45,377 nt of DNA from Pelatocladus maniniholoensis HA4357-MV3 (GCA_019359115.1 JAHHHW010000111.1:1-45377); one strand, 5' to 3'; shown: positions 1 to 8,531, counted from the stretch's first letter. Program-made: numbers and translations. The notes: generated by a model from the letters alone, not told the origin.

Positions 1-122
1 GGGGACGGGAAACCGTCTAGTTAAGAGTCGAAGAAGCAAGAACAGTGGTGGAGAGGCACGGATTCATCCTGCCTCGTAACATCATTTGAGAATCCCTGCG
101 GCTTTAGTCCAGGGAGTACGTC
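1..122 (+). mobile_element. 3' end of an IS200/IS605-family tnpB element (partial, left edge)
   Basis: A reading frame open from base 2 ends at TAA 77-79 (last residues GGEARIHPAS). It is followed by a short C/G hairpin, TCCCTG 93-98 with CAGGGA 110-115, inside a block from GAATCCC to GTCAA at about 122. The layout GAATCCC..CGGCTT..TAG..GGGAGT..GTCAA recurs at 15543-15576 beside an unmistakable TnpB C-terminal fragment, which is why I read it as an IS200/IS605 right end. In this family the tnpB 3' end and right end also encode the guide-RNA (omega/reRNA) scaffold. Whether an intact tnpB lies to the left cannot be seen. Confidence 0.5.
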
Positions 123-141
123 AATAAAGTATTTTATATAA

Positions 142-163
142 ATAGCCTGCCTACGCAGGCTAT
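142..163. repeat. Short palindromic hairpin
   Basis: ATAGCCTGC and GCAGGCTAT form a perfect 9-bp stem with a CTAC loop. It lies between the IS-like right end and the haem/HAMP gene. Such small palindromes are common dispersed repeats in Nostocales genomes. It could also help end transcription, but no T tract follows it on the plus strand. Confidence 0.5.
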
Positions 164-211
164 GTTTGTGTAGCGTGACTTCTAGTCGCCAGGTATTTCT
201 TGATTGTGGAG

Positions 212-245
212 TCAATCAAAAATCAAAAATCAAAAATCAAAAATA
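212..245. repeat. 7-nt tandem repeat (STRR type), unit AATCAAA
   Basis: About four and a half copies of a 7-nt unit lie just downstream of the stop codon of the minus-strand gene at 255. The 7-nt period recurs with other units elsewhere in the window. This matches the short tandemly repeated repetitive sequences known from heterocystous cyanobacteria. Confidence 0.75.
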
Positions 246-254
246 GAATAACAT

Positions 255-1208
255 TCACCTTTGAGGGTAGTCACTACTTCCAGTACTCCCCATACCTCCT
301 GTACCATGTGTATTTCCAGGAGGACGTTTGAGCCGTTTCATCGCCATTTCTAAACTTAACTTCATGCGTTTAAAAGCTTTGGCGAGATTACCAATTTCAT
401 CATTAGATAACTGATCAAACTCAACCTCCATATGTCCTGTGCTGACTTCTTCCGCTACACGAGTGATGCGTTTGAGAGGAAGAACTACTTGTCGATTCAA
501 AAAGATGTTAACTAAGACAATTACGATCACAAAAACAAGAGATACAAGCCCAACAATTAATACAGAAGATTGATTTGCTTTTTGAATTACTCTGCTAGCT
601 GGTACAGAAATTATTTGCGCGCCCACAATTTCATCTAATTTCCAGTTAAAACCGTTAGCTGTACCATAGCGGTCTAGCATACTTTTTGGTGCTTGCTCTG
701 GCGTACTGTGGCATTCTAGGCATTTTGGAGCAGAAACAGCAAGTGGACGAGCAATGTAAAAAATATCTCCACCAGGAAGCGATCGAAATCCACTTGCTTC
801 TTTTAAATTTTTGTTACCCCGGAAACTATTGACAATTTGTGTCTCAAAACTATCAGCCTTATCCCGCAAATTAGTAGGGTTTAAGGTTGCTTCCTTGTAA
901 AAGAACTCTCGATAATCTTGTTTTTGTCGCAAATTCTCAAAGACTTCCCGTGCTGAGTAACCAGGTACTGATTGCGGTAGAAACTCAGTTTCCAATTGAT
1001 CAACAAGTTCTGGATTAACTTGATTGCTAGTGTACTGGCGGACAGCAATCATAGTTTCCATCAACATCAAAGCTGTAGAGGTAATTTCTTGTTTGGCATT
1101 TTGCCTTAAAACAGAAGATAAAGCCAAACCGCTCAAACTTAAGCCAAATGTCAGAATTACAAGTAATAAAATCGTAACTTTTTGTTTCAGTCGTAAATTT
1201 TTTAACAT
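255..1208 (-). CDS. Tll0287-like c-type haem/HAMP membrane protein (DUF3365)
   Basis: A 317-residue membrane protein with a short cytoplasmic N-terminus and a membrane helix at about 11-33. An extracytoplasmic domain follows, with a CLECH haem-attachment motif (C163, C166, H167), then a second helix at about 214-237 and a HAMP linker at about 238-292. The tail is short and Gly/Ser/Thr-rich. The Tll0287-like (DUF3365) family binds covalent haem c and is thought to sense redox or small ligands. No kinase, cyclase or methyl-accepting domain follows HAMP, so any output must go through a partner. It is a close paralogue of the next gene upstream (1357-2274) and lies on the same strand, about 150 nt away. 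The ATG at 1208 places the start just before the hydrophobic helix. Confidence 0.85.
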   Translation of the reverse strand: MLKNLRLKQKVTILLLVILTFGLSLSGLALSSVLRQNAKQEITSTALMLMETMIAVRQYTSNQVNPELVDQLETEFLPQSVPGYSAREVFENLRQKQDYREFFYKEATLNPTNLRDKADSFETQIVNSFRGNKNLKEASGFRSLPGGDIFYIARPLAVSAPKCLECHSTPEQAPKSMLDRYGTANGFNWKLDEIVGAQIISVPASRVIQKANQSSVLIVGLVSLVFVIVIVLVNIFLNRQVVLPLKRITRVAEEVSTGHMEVEFDQLSNDEIGNLAKAFKRMKLSLEMAMKRLKRPPGNTHGTGGMGSTGSSDYPQR

Positions 1209-1356
1209 AGATTTAGGCGTATAATATCATGTTAGCTAACTTTTATATTTATATAGTTCGTAATGTCTGGCAAATAATTGTAGGTAGTTAATTATATTTG
1301 CCAATCTTGCCTCAATTGAGATATGTAACATATTTTTTATTCTTTATTTGTAAATA

Positions 1357-2274
1357 TTAATTTTCTGTAGTACCAGTATTTCTTTTCAGTCGTTTCATCG
1401 CCATTTCTAAACTTAACTTCATGCGTTTAAAAGCCTTGGCGAGATTACCAATTTCATCATTAGTTATTTGTTTAAATTCAACATCCATGTGTCCTGTGCT
1501 AACTTCCTCAGCTACACGAGTTAGACGTTTTAAAGGGCGAATAACTTGACGTTCTAAGAAAATATTGACTAAAAGAACAACACAAATAAAAACAGCAGAG
1601 ACAATTAGAATAATTACAAAAGAAGATTTATGTGCTTTTTCAATAACTTTGCTAGCTGGCAAAGAAATTATCTGTGCGCCAATGATACTGTTCAACTGCC
1701 ATCCAAATCCATTTTCTGCGCCATAACGCTCAATCATCGTTTTCGGTGCAACATCAGGAGTACTGTGACACCTCAAGCAGGCTTGTTGAGTCAGTTTAAG
1801 TGGACGAGCAATATAGAAAATATCTCCACCAGGTAATGAACGAAAACCACTTAATTCTTTTAAATCTTTTTCATCAATAAAACGCTTGATAATATCCGAC
1901 TCAAAAGTATCAGCTTTATCCCTTAAATTTGTAGGATTAAGTGCTGCTTCTTTATAGAAAAATTCTTTATATTCTGGTTTTTTTCGCAAAATTTCAAATA
2001 CTTCTTTGGCGGAATAAGCAGATACCGTTTGTGGCAAAAATTTCGTTTCCAATTTATCAAGTAATTCCGGCGTGACTTGAGAAACTGTATACTCACGTAA
2101 AGCACTAATTGTTTCAATCAGTGACAAAGCATTGTTAGCGATTTCTTGTTTAGCATTTTGCTTGAGTAACGAAGATAAACTGAATCCACTCAAACCCAAG
2201 CCAAACACAAGAATAAGAATTAGTAGGATCGTAAACTTTTGTCTCAATTTCAGACTTTTTAACATTGTGGTCAT
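1357..2274 (-). CDS. Tll0287-like c-type haem/HAMP membrane protein, paralogue
   Basis: A 305-residue paralogue of the 255-1208 product with the same architecture: membrane helix at about 14-36, extracytoplasmic Tll0287-like domain with CLRCH (C166, C169, H170), a second helix, and a HAMP domain ending in the shared segment RMKLSLEMAMKRLKR. It too has no signalling output domain. The start may be ATG 2274 or an ATG three codons in, where the sequence begins MLKSLKL much like the MLKNLRL start of its neighbour. The pair looks like a tandem duplication, possibly one transcription unit read leftwards. Family assignment is firm; a sensory role is inferred. Confidence 0.85.
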   Translation of the reverse strand: MTTMLKSLKLRQKFTILLILILVFGLGLSGFSLSSLLKQNAKQEIANNALSLIETISALREYTVSQVTPELLDKLETKFLPQTVSAYSAKEVFEILRKKPEYKEFFYKEAALNPTNLRDKADTFESDIIKRFIDEKDLKELSGFRSLPGGDIFYIARPLKLTQQACLRCHSTPDVAPKTMIERYGAENGFGWQLNSIIGAQIISLPASKVIEKAHKSSFVIILIVSAVFICVVLLVNIFLERQVIRPLKRLTRVAEEVSTGHMDVEFKQITNDEIGNLAKAFKRMKLSLEMAMKRLKRNTGTTEN

Positions 2275-2621
2275 ATCTCGGTTTTAGCAGGAATGATTAA
2301 AACTACATAATCCGATTCCAGTGTTCCAGATATAAAATATATTTTTTATTAACAAAAAGCAATCTAAAAATAAACATTAGGTTCTACACCCCAAAATACA
2401 AAAATTACGCAAGATAAATATTAATAATTTTAATAAGTAGCCATCATGAATTGTATACACCAGGGTGAATAAAATATAACTCTTCTTACACCCCTATACC
2501 TTTATTCCCCTACACCCCTTTTTCAAGTTAGATTTTAGATTACTTCCCTATGGAATCTGAGAGCTTGTACCATTAAGGAATTATCGGTCAAAATAAATAG
2601 CAGATTTAGCAATTATTACTA
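2275..2621. other. Divergent intergenic region, no gene seen
   Basis: About 350 AT-rich bases separate the leftward haem/HAMP pair from the rightward kinase gene, so it must hold promoters in both directions. A C-rich stretch at about 2490-2522 resembles the low-complexity filler seen elsewhere in the window. I see no convincing small ORF or strong hairpin. Confidence 0.6.
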
Positions 2622-4424
2622 ATGGTTTGGAATCCAGGACAACGGTTGTTTGGGGGACGATATATAATCCAAAGCAAACTAGGTGAGGGTGGAATTGGTA
2701 TCACTTACCTCGCCACAACTAAACATGGAGAACTACGGGTTATAAAAACCTTAAAGGAAGAAATTTTCAATAACCCCGCCTGGAAACCGCACCGAGACAA
2801 GTTAAAGCTTGATTTTAGAGATGAAGCTGTGAGATTGGCTGTGTGTCGCCATCCGCACATAGTCCAAATAGAAAATATCTTTGATGAAGCAAATATGCCT
2901 TGTATGGTGATGGAGTACATCGAAGGCGAAGATATGGGTAAGCGCCTACAGCGACTAGGAATATTACCAGAAGCAGAAGCACTGCTTTACATACGCCAAG
3001 TGGGCGCTGCTGTAGCCATGATTCACCGCAAAGGCTTGCTACATCGGGACATAAAGCCACGCAATATTATGCTTCGTAACGATAAATTAGAAGCTGTTTT
3101 GATTGACTTTGGTATTGCCAGAGAATTTATTCCCAATGTTGTACAAAAACATACAGTCTATCGTACTCCTGGTTTTGCCCCTCCAGAACAATACGAATTG
3201 GAAGCACCACGAGGAGAATACATCGATGTTTATGGTTTAGCAGCTACCTTATATAGTTTGGTGACTGGGATCATACCAACCAGTGCGGAGGAGAGACGGC
3301 GTAATATTTCTTTAAGACCACCACAGTACTACAATCCCAATCTTAGTCACAAAGTAAATTTGGCAATTCTGCGCGGTATGGAATTGCAATCCAAACAGCG
3401 TCCTCAAAGTGTACAAGACTGGTTAAATCTACTAAATAGTGAATTTGAAGAAGATTCTTCTGTACCTCCTACACAAATTATCACTCCAAACACCCACACT
3501 CAAACTACCACTTTATTGAATCAAGGGGAATGGGAGTGTGTAAATACTCTCAAAGGTCATGCCAGCATGGTGCAAACTGTAGCAGTTAGTGGTGACGGAC
3601 AGCTTTTAGCAAGTGGTAGTAGTGACACCACGATCAAACTGTGGCAGCTCGATAGTGGTAAGTTACTGCGTAGCCTTGGTCGTTGGTTTTCTGGCCATTC
3701 CAGTATGGTTAGTAGTGTTACCTTTAGCCCAGATGGAGAAATTCTTGCTAGTGCGGGTTGGGATGAGACGATTAAATTGTGGTTGATTAGTTCTGGCAAA
3801 GCAATTCGTACTCTGAGGAGTCACAGCAATTGCGTTAATTCTGTTAGCTTTAGTCCGAATGGACAAATGCTCGTTAGTGGCAGTGCTGATTGTAAAATAA
3901 AACTATGGCAAGTGAGTACGGGTAGAGAAATTCGGACTTTTGTTGGCCATACTGATACTGTTTGGTCTGTTGCTTGGAGTCCGAATCGAGAAGTGATTGC
4001 CAGTGGTAGTGCTGATTACACTGTCAAGCTGTGGTACATCAATACAGGTCAAGAAATTCGCACTTTGAGGGGACATTCATTTTTTGTGAATGCGATCGCC
4101 TTCAGTCCAGATGGCGAAATGATCGCCAGTGGCAGCGCAGACTCTACTATCAAGCTATGGCTAGTAAGTACAGGTCAAGAAATTTGCACTCTCGCAGGTC
4201 ATTCTAACTCAGTATGGTCACTTGCCTTTAGTCCTGATGGACAGTGTTTAGTAAGTGGTAGTTGGGACAAAACTATCAAGATTTGGCATATCAGTACAGG
4301 TAAAGAAGTTTACACATTGACTGGTCATTTGAACTATATCCGGTCTGTCACCTATAGTCCAAGTGGGCAAACTTTAGTAAGTGGTAGTGATGACGACACC
4401 ATAAAAATTTGGCGGTGTAGGTGA
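2622..4424 (+). CDS. Serine/threonine protein kinase with C-terminal WD40 propeller
   Basis: A 600-residue soluble eukaryotic-type kinase. The kinase domain spans about 12-275: glycine loop GEGGIGITYL (21-30), ATP-anchoring Lys (K42 in VIK), catalytic loop HRDIKPRN (141-148, D143), metal-binding DFG (162-164), and an APPEQ activation-segment end. A short Thr-rich linker is followed by about seven WD40 repeats (roughly 300-600), seen as recurring GH...V.S..FSPDG...ASGS.D.TIKLW units. Fusions of kinase and WD40 are typical of filamentous cyanobacteria, where the propeller is taken to recruit partners. All catalytic residues are present. The substrate is unknown. No membrane helix is visible. 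Confidence 0.93.
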   Translation: MVWNPGQRLFGGRYIIQSKLGEGGIGITYLATTKHGELRVIKTLKEEIFNNPAWKPHRDKLKLDFRDEAVRLAVCRHPHIVQIENIFDEANMPCMVMEYIEGEDMGKRLQRLGILPEAEALLYIRQVGAAVAMIHRKGLLHRDIKPRNIMLRNDKLEAVLIDFGIAREFIPNVVQKHTVYRTPGFAPPEQYELEAPRGEYIDVYGLAATLYSLVTGIIPTSAEERRRNISLRPPQYYNPNLSHKVNLAILRGMELQSKQRPQSVQDWLNLLNSEFEEDSSVPPTQIITPNTHTQTTTLLNQGEWECVNTLKGHASMVQTVAVSGDGQLLASGSSDTTIKLWQLDSGKLLRSLGRWFSGHSSMVSSVTFSPDGEILASAGWDETIKLWLISSGKAIRTLRSHSNCVNSVSFSPNGQMLVSGSADCKIKLWQVSTGREIRTFVGHTDTVWSVAWSPNREVIASGSADYTVKLWYINTGQEIRTLRGHSFFVNAIAFSPDGEMIASGSADSTIKLWLVSTGQEICTLAGHSNSVWSLAFSPDGQCLVSGSWDKTIKIWHISTGKEVYTLTGHLNYIRSVTYSPSGQTLVSGSDDDTIKIWRCR

Positions 4425-4439
4425 AGGAGATCAAAGATC

Positions 4440-4520
4440 GGGGACAAGGGATCGAGGATTAAGTATAAATCAGTTAACAGTTAACAGTGATCTTTTAACT
4501 GACAAGTTCTCCTTGTCCCC
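4440..4520. terminator. Long inverted repeat downstream of the kinase gene
   Basis: GGGGACAAGG (4440-4449) pairs perfectly with CCTTGTCCCC (4511-4520). The loop contains CAGTTAA heptamers. It lies 16 nt after the kinase stop codon and could work as a terminator or mRNA-end structure, but no T tract follows. The arms belong to the GGGACAAGG/CCTTGTCCC repeat family also found at 20711-20764 and inside cobN. Confidence 0.4.
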
Positions 4521-4626
4521 AATCCCCGATCCCTAGTAGGCTTTTGTTTCTTCAGATAGAGCTGGCAATTCTCAAAAATTGGGACAATAATGACGGCAAA
4601 CCGTTATTTTTAAATATTAAAAACCT

Positions 4627-5511
4627 ATGAGTTTAGGTATCGGTGATTTATTCTTGATATTTCTGCTTTTTTCGTCTTTTCAACCGATTTGGCAGAAACG
4701 TCAGATGGAATATCGACGTTTCCGCGCACTTCAAGAATTTCAGCAGCAACGTAAAAGCAGAGCAATTTTTCTGATTCACCGCCAAGAGTCAATTAGTTTA
4801 CTGGGAATTCCCCTATCACGCTACATAACTATTGAAGACTCAGAACAAATTCTGCGGGCAATTCGTCTCACTCCGCCAGATGTGCCAATTGACTTAATTT
4901 TACATACTCCTGGTGGTTTGGTTTTGGCTACCGAACAAATTGCTAGGGCATTAATTCGTCATCCCTCTAAAGTTACAGTTTTTGTACCCCACTATGCTAT
5001 GAGTGGCGGTACTATGCTTGCCCTGGCTGCTGACGAAATTGTTATGGATGCCAATGCTGTTTTAGGGCCTGTTGATCCCCAACTTGGTAATTTCCCGGCG
5101 GCAAGTATTTTAAAAATTGTAGAAGATAAACCCATCAGTGAAATTGATGATCAAACACTGATTATGGCTGACTTATCGCGTAAGGCGATGCAACAGGTGC
5201 AGCGCTTTGTGCGGACTCTACTAAAAGACTATGTACCTAAACAAAAAGTTAAGCCAGAAGATATTGAAAAAATTGTTGAAGCCTTAACAACAGGGCGCGT
5301 TACTCATGACTACCCAATTACGGTTGAAGAAGCAACAGAGATGGGGCTGCCCGTAACAGTCGGACTGCCCCGTATAGTTTACGACCTGATGGAGTTGTAT
5401 CCGCAACCTCAAGGCGGACGCCCAACAGTACAGTACATCCCCATGCCTTATGATGACCGTCGCCCCATACTACCAGTTCCCAAAGGTAGACCCCTAGAAG
5501 AACCGAATTAA
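4627..5511 (+). CDS. SDH-family Clp-fold serine protease, membrane-anchored
   Basis: A 294-residue protein with a hydrophobic N-terminal anchor (about 5-20), a charged linker, and a ClpP/crotonase-fold domain. The likely nucleophile is Ser126 in HYAMSGGTM; the upstream strand-turn HTPGG (93-97) matches the oxyanion-side glycines of the family. This is the serine dehydrogenase proteinase-like (SppA/ClpP-related) group, expected to cleave membrane or membrane-associated proteins. The C-terminus is Pro-rich. The gene lies about 200 nt after the kinase, with a repeat hairpin between, so co-transcription is uncertain. The substrate is unknown. Confidence 0.85.
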   Translation: MSLGIGDLFLIFLLFSSFQPIWQKRQMEYRRFRALQEFQQQRKSRAIFLIHRQESISLLGIPLSRYITIEDSEQILRAIRLTPPDVPIDLILHTPGGLVLATEQIARALIRHPSKVTVFVPHYAMSGGTMLALAADEIVMDANAVLGPVDPQLGNFPAASILKIVEDKPISEIDDQTLIMADLSRKAMQQVQRFVRTLLKDYVPKQKVKPEDIEKIVEALTTGRVTHDYPITVEEATEMGLPVTVGLPRIVYDLMELYPQPQGGRPTVQYIPMPYDDRRPILPVPKGRPLEEPN

Positions 5512-5531
5512 ATGAGCGCCCTACAAGGGGG

Positions 5532-5570
5532 AAGTCAAAAGTCAAAAGTCAAAAGTCAAAAATCAAAAGT
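5532..5570. repeat. 7-nt tandem repeat (STRR type), unit AAGTCAA
   Basis: Five or so imperfect copies of a 7-nt unit start about 20 nt after the protease stop codon. The rest of this gene-free stretch (to 5770) is AT-rich followed by C-rich low-complexity filler, with no ORF I would support. Confidence 0.75.
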
Positions 5571-5770
5571 ATTAAACCCCTCTCGCAACAAATGAAACAA
5601 ACACATTTTTATTGTTTAGCTAAAAGCCTTGCTATATAAGGGTTATAAAATGTGTTAGTTAGGAGTTGGTACTTAGATGGGACATTATTGGGGAAAGACT
5701 TGTTAAATAATTCACCCTTGTCCCCCTTGTCCCCAATTCCCAATTCCCAATTCCTGTTACTTTATTTAGT

Positions 5771-6607
5771 CTAAGGTGTGGGTGACGGGGTTGCTGTAGG
5801 TGTTGTCGTAGGTGTTGCTGTTGATGTTGGGGTTGGTGTGGGTGATGGGGTTGTTGTAGGTGTTGATGTTGGTGTGGGTGATGGGGTTGTTGTAGGTGTT
5901 GATGTTGGTGTGGGTGACGGGGTTGTCGTAGGTGTTGTCGTAGGTGTTGCTGTTGATGTTGGGGTTGGCGATGGGGTTGTTGTAGGTGTTGTCGTAGGTG
6001 TTGCTGTTGATGTTGGTGTGGGTGATGGGGTTGTCGTTGGTGTCGATGTTGGTGTGGGTGATGGGGTTGTCGTTGGTGTCGATGTTGGTGTTGGTGGTGT
6101 AGATGATGGTGCTACTGATGGATTTTGAAGTATTTTCTTAGCATCTTTGTCAAGTCTCTGGCGCAATGCTAAATCAGCAATTCCTGTTTGGGGAAGCTGT
6201 AGTTTTTTCTGATAAACTTTGACTGCGGATTGGGTTTGAGGCCCGTAAAATGAGTTTTTAGGTAGAGCAGGATTTGGCTTAGTTACCAGATTCAGATTTG
6301 CCTGTAAAATCTTGACAATATTTGCTGCATAAGCTTGAGTTTTTGGCCCAGCTATGCCATCGACTGGTTGTAGTCTATAACCCTTTTGAAATTCTTGAAC
6401 TGCTTTTTTAGTTTCTGCATCTGTTAAGGGTGCATTTGATACCGTAACTTTATAACCTAATCCTTGCAGTACACTACGAAATTGCTGGGGAGTATAGATT
6501 TGCTGGCGCACAGTCGTTGGTGTTTGTGCGATCGCTGCACTTGTTGCCACAGTTACTATACAAACGGCAGCTACACTAAAGCTTGATTTTCCAAATTCAC
6601 ACCACAT
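5771..6607 (-). CDS. Secreted peptidoglycan-binding protein with Thr/Pro/Ser repeat tail
   Basis: A 278-residue protein. Residues 1-27 look like a signal peptide, with a hydrophobic core and AIA before the probable cleavage site. Two PG_binding_1-like modules follow (about 38-95 and 95-155), marked by VDGIAGPKTQ and NSFYGPQTQSAVKVYQ. From about residue 165 to the end the protein is a run of TPTTTPSPTPTS-type repeats, so about 40% is low complexity. Such tails act as flexible, often glycosylated, spacers in cell-wall proteins. Expected location is the periplasm or cell wall. The repeat DNA is prone to length change, so the exact end may vary between strains. No enzymatic domain is visible. Confidence 0.82.
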   Translation of the reverse strand: MWCEFGKSSFSVAAVCIVTVATSAAIAQTPTTVRQQIYTPQQFRSVLQGLGYKVTVSNAPLTDAETKKAVQEFQKGYRLQPVDGIAGPKTQAYAANIVKILQANLNLVTKPNPALPKNSFYGPQTQSAVKVYQKKLQLPQTGIADLALRQRLDKDAKKILQNPSVAPSSTPPTPTSTPTTTPSPTPTSTPTTTPSPTPTSTATPTTTPTTTPSPTPTSTATPTTTPTTTPSPTPTSTPTTTPSPTPTSTPTTTPSPTPTPTSTATPTTTPTATPSPTP

Positions 6608-6942
6608 AATTCAAACTCCTTTCAATGAAGCCGGGAAAATATTGATGTTACCAGAACTAACAGATGCATTTTAAGTTTATATAAATACTTTGGCTGAAAT
6701 ATTAATGATTTTTGATTAAAACGAGTTGAATTCAGTTTAAAATCAGAATACTTGTATAAAAAATTTACAAAATAATTTATAAAAAGTATTTCTACTTAGT
6801 AAAAAAAGATAGATAAACAAACCTAAAACAACATAAATTATAGTTGTTTGTTGGTGGTTGTTTGTTGATTATTGGTAAGTTTATTGTTTTCTATCACTCA
6901 CTAACCACTAACTCCTAACCATTTAAAATCTTTACAGCTATA
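6608..6942. other. Divergent intergenic region, no gene seen
   Basis: An AT-rich region between the leftward wall-protein gene and the rightward membrane-protein gene. A T/G-rich stretch at about 6841-6875 repeats TTGTTTGTTGG-like words. Promoters for both genes should lie here; no clear operator or hairpin was recognised. Confidence 0.55.
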
Positions 6943-8346
6943 ATGTCTTATTCAAAATCTCTAAAGAATTACAAACTCTGGTTTGAACGAGTAATGGCAA
7001 TCATTGCCACTATTAATTTATGCTTAGTCTTATTTAATTTAAGTTATATTTCTTGGCGTGATAGGTATTTACAGTATGCACCACGAATTGTGATTGCCTA
7101 TGATCCACTCAAAGGTATTGAACCTCATAGAGAAACGGAAAAATATCTCGACACAATCGATGAACTGAAAAATCAGGTCAGTAAAACTGGTTTACAGTCA
7201 CTGGAGGTAAAAAATAAGCTAGCTGATTTACGCCGTCTGAGTGTTGAAATGATAGGAAATAATCCTTTTGCTTCAGCTAATAAAAGTGGCACATTGGAAA
7301 AAATTAAAAATAAAATGCGTACTCACCTCAAACAAGAATCTGCCAAAATAGCTTTTGAGATTTTTTGGAGTCAGGAGTATTTATTGCAAAATGGCTGGAC
7401 AAAAGAAATCATGTTTTTTAATCAGCAAGTAAGACCTTTAATTGCTACAAATTACTATCGAAGCATTGGAGAAAATGGTGAATATTTTGATTATTTTTGG
7501 CTAATTGATTTACCTTTTGTCTGGATATTTGCTGTCGAATTACTCCTTCGTAGTTATTATATTAAACGCCGCTATCCACGTTTCAGTTGGTTAAATGCGA
7601 TTTTGTGGCGCTGGTATGACTTATTTTTACTAATACCGTTTTGGCGCTGGTTAAGAGTCATACCTGTGATGATTCGTCTTGATCAAGCAGAAATATTAAA
7701 TTTGCAACCGATTAGACAGCAGATGCATTTAGGAGTTGTATCAAATTTTGCCGAAGATCTTACTGAAATAGTTGTAGTTAGAGTTATTAACCAGGTACAA
7801 GGTTCTATTCATCGGGGCGAATTATTTAGTTGGTTTTTGCAAAAAGAGAATTTGCGTCCTTATATCGACATAAATAATGTCAATGAAGTGGAAGCGATCG
7901 CTGCTATTTTGGTACAAACTATCGTCTACCAAGTTTTGCCTACAATTCAACCAGAACTAGTGGCTATCTTACATCACAACCTAGAAAATGCATTAAATAA
8001 TTCCCCTGTCTACCGCAACCTGCAAAACTTACCTGGAGTGGCAAAAATACAAACACAATTGAGTGAACAATTAGCAACTCAAATCACCACTAATTTATAC
8101 AATGCTCTAGTTAGTACCGTGGAAGATCCTGTTGCAGCAAAACTCTCTAGTCAATTATTACAACGCTTTCGTGAAGCTTTAGGAGAGCAAATACAACAAA
8201 AACATATACTCTCAGAACTACAAGGCTTACTTGTAGACTTTTTAGAGGAAATCAAGCTGAATTATGTTGAACGCCTATCACAAGAGGATTTTAATAAAAT
8301 TTTGGAGCAAACTACACGGTTAAAAAACGGGCAGGAAAATAAATAA
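6943..8346 (+). CDS. Conserved membrane protein with voltage-sensor-like segment, function unknown
   Basis: A 467-residue protein I cannot name. There is a membrane helix at about 17-35, a mainly helical soluble insert (about 60-175), then a segment at 184-246 reading like S2-S3-S4 of a voltage-sensing domain. In it, FAVELLLRSYY resembles S2 (acidic E199, then R203), WYDLFLLIPF resembles S3 (D226), and WRWLRVIPVMIRL resembles a short S4 with Arg about every third to seventh position. No pore helix or selectivity filter follows. The last 200 residues look helical and soluble. Possibilities are a voltage-sensor-like regulator or a membrane scaffold with chance resemblance. The STRR repeat begins immediately after the stop. 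Confidence 0.75.
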   Translation: MSYSKSLKNYKLWFERVMAIIATINLCLVLFNLSYISWRDRYLQYAPRIVIAYDPLKGIEPHRETEKYLDTIDELKNQVSKTGLQSLEVKNKLADLRRLSVEMIGNNPFASANKSGTLEKIKNKMRTHLKQESAKIAFEIFWSQEYLLQNGWTKEIMFFNQQVRPLIATNYYRSIGENGEYFDYFWLIDLPFVWIFAVELLLRSYYIKRRYPRFSWLNAILWRWYDLFLLIPFWRWLRVIPVMIRLDQAEILNLQPIRQQMHLGVVSNFAEDLTEIVVVRVINQVQGSIHRGELFSWFLQKENLRPYIDINNVNEVEAIAAILVQTIVYQVLPTIQPELVAILHHNLENALNNSPVYRNLQNLPGVAKIQTQLSEQLATQITTNLYNALVSTVEDPVAAKLSSQLLQRFREALGEQIQQKHILSELQGLLVDFLEEIKLNYVERLSQEDFNKILEQTTRLKNGQENK

Positions 8347-8374
8347 CAATTGACAATTGGCAATTGACAATTGA
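8347..8374. repeat. 7-nt tandem repeat (STRR type), unit CAATTGA
   Basis: Four head-to-tail 7-nt units (the second is CAATTGG) start one base after the TAA stop of the preceding gene. It separates that gene from the rimP leader. Confidence 0.75.
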
Positions 8375-8439
8375 CTCTTGACTAAATAAATATTTGTTGC
8401 TTCTCGCCCTGAAAAAAATACGCTACACTCAGAAAGAGG

Positions 8440-8517
8440 CGAATCAACTTTGATTCGTCCAAAGACTTCTTGGAAGATATCCCTATCGCAGGAAGTGGGT
8501 AAGTACCCACTTTTTTT
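8440..8517 (+). promoter_or_regulatory. rimP operon leader with intrinsic-terminator-like hairpin (candidate attenuator)
   Basis: CGAATCAA 8440-8447 and TTGATTCG 8450-8457 form a tight 8-bp hairpin. Further on, AAGTGGGTA 8493-8501 pairs with TACCCACTT 8504-8512, followed by more T to make a TTTTTTT run. That is a textbook intrinsic terminator, placed only 14 nt before the rimP start codon. It either ends transcription from upstream or attenuates the rimP-nusA-infB operon. In E. coli this operon is regulated in its leader and by NusA itself, which makes attenuation plausible here, but that is inference. Confidence 0.65.
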
Positions 8518-8531
8518 GTTGGAATTGTCGC

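Noticed and set aside
5778-6128. Plus-strand open frame of Gly/Val/Asp repeats
   Set aside because: It is the antisense shadow of the Thr/Pro/Ser repeat tail of the minus-strand wall protein, which has a signal peptide and recognisable modules.
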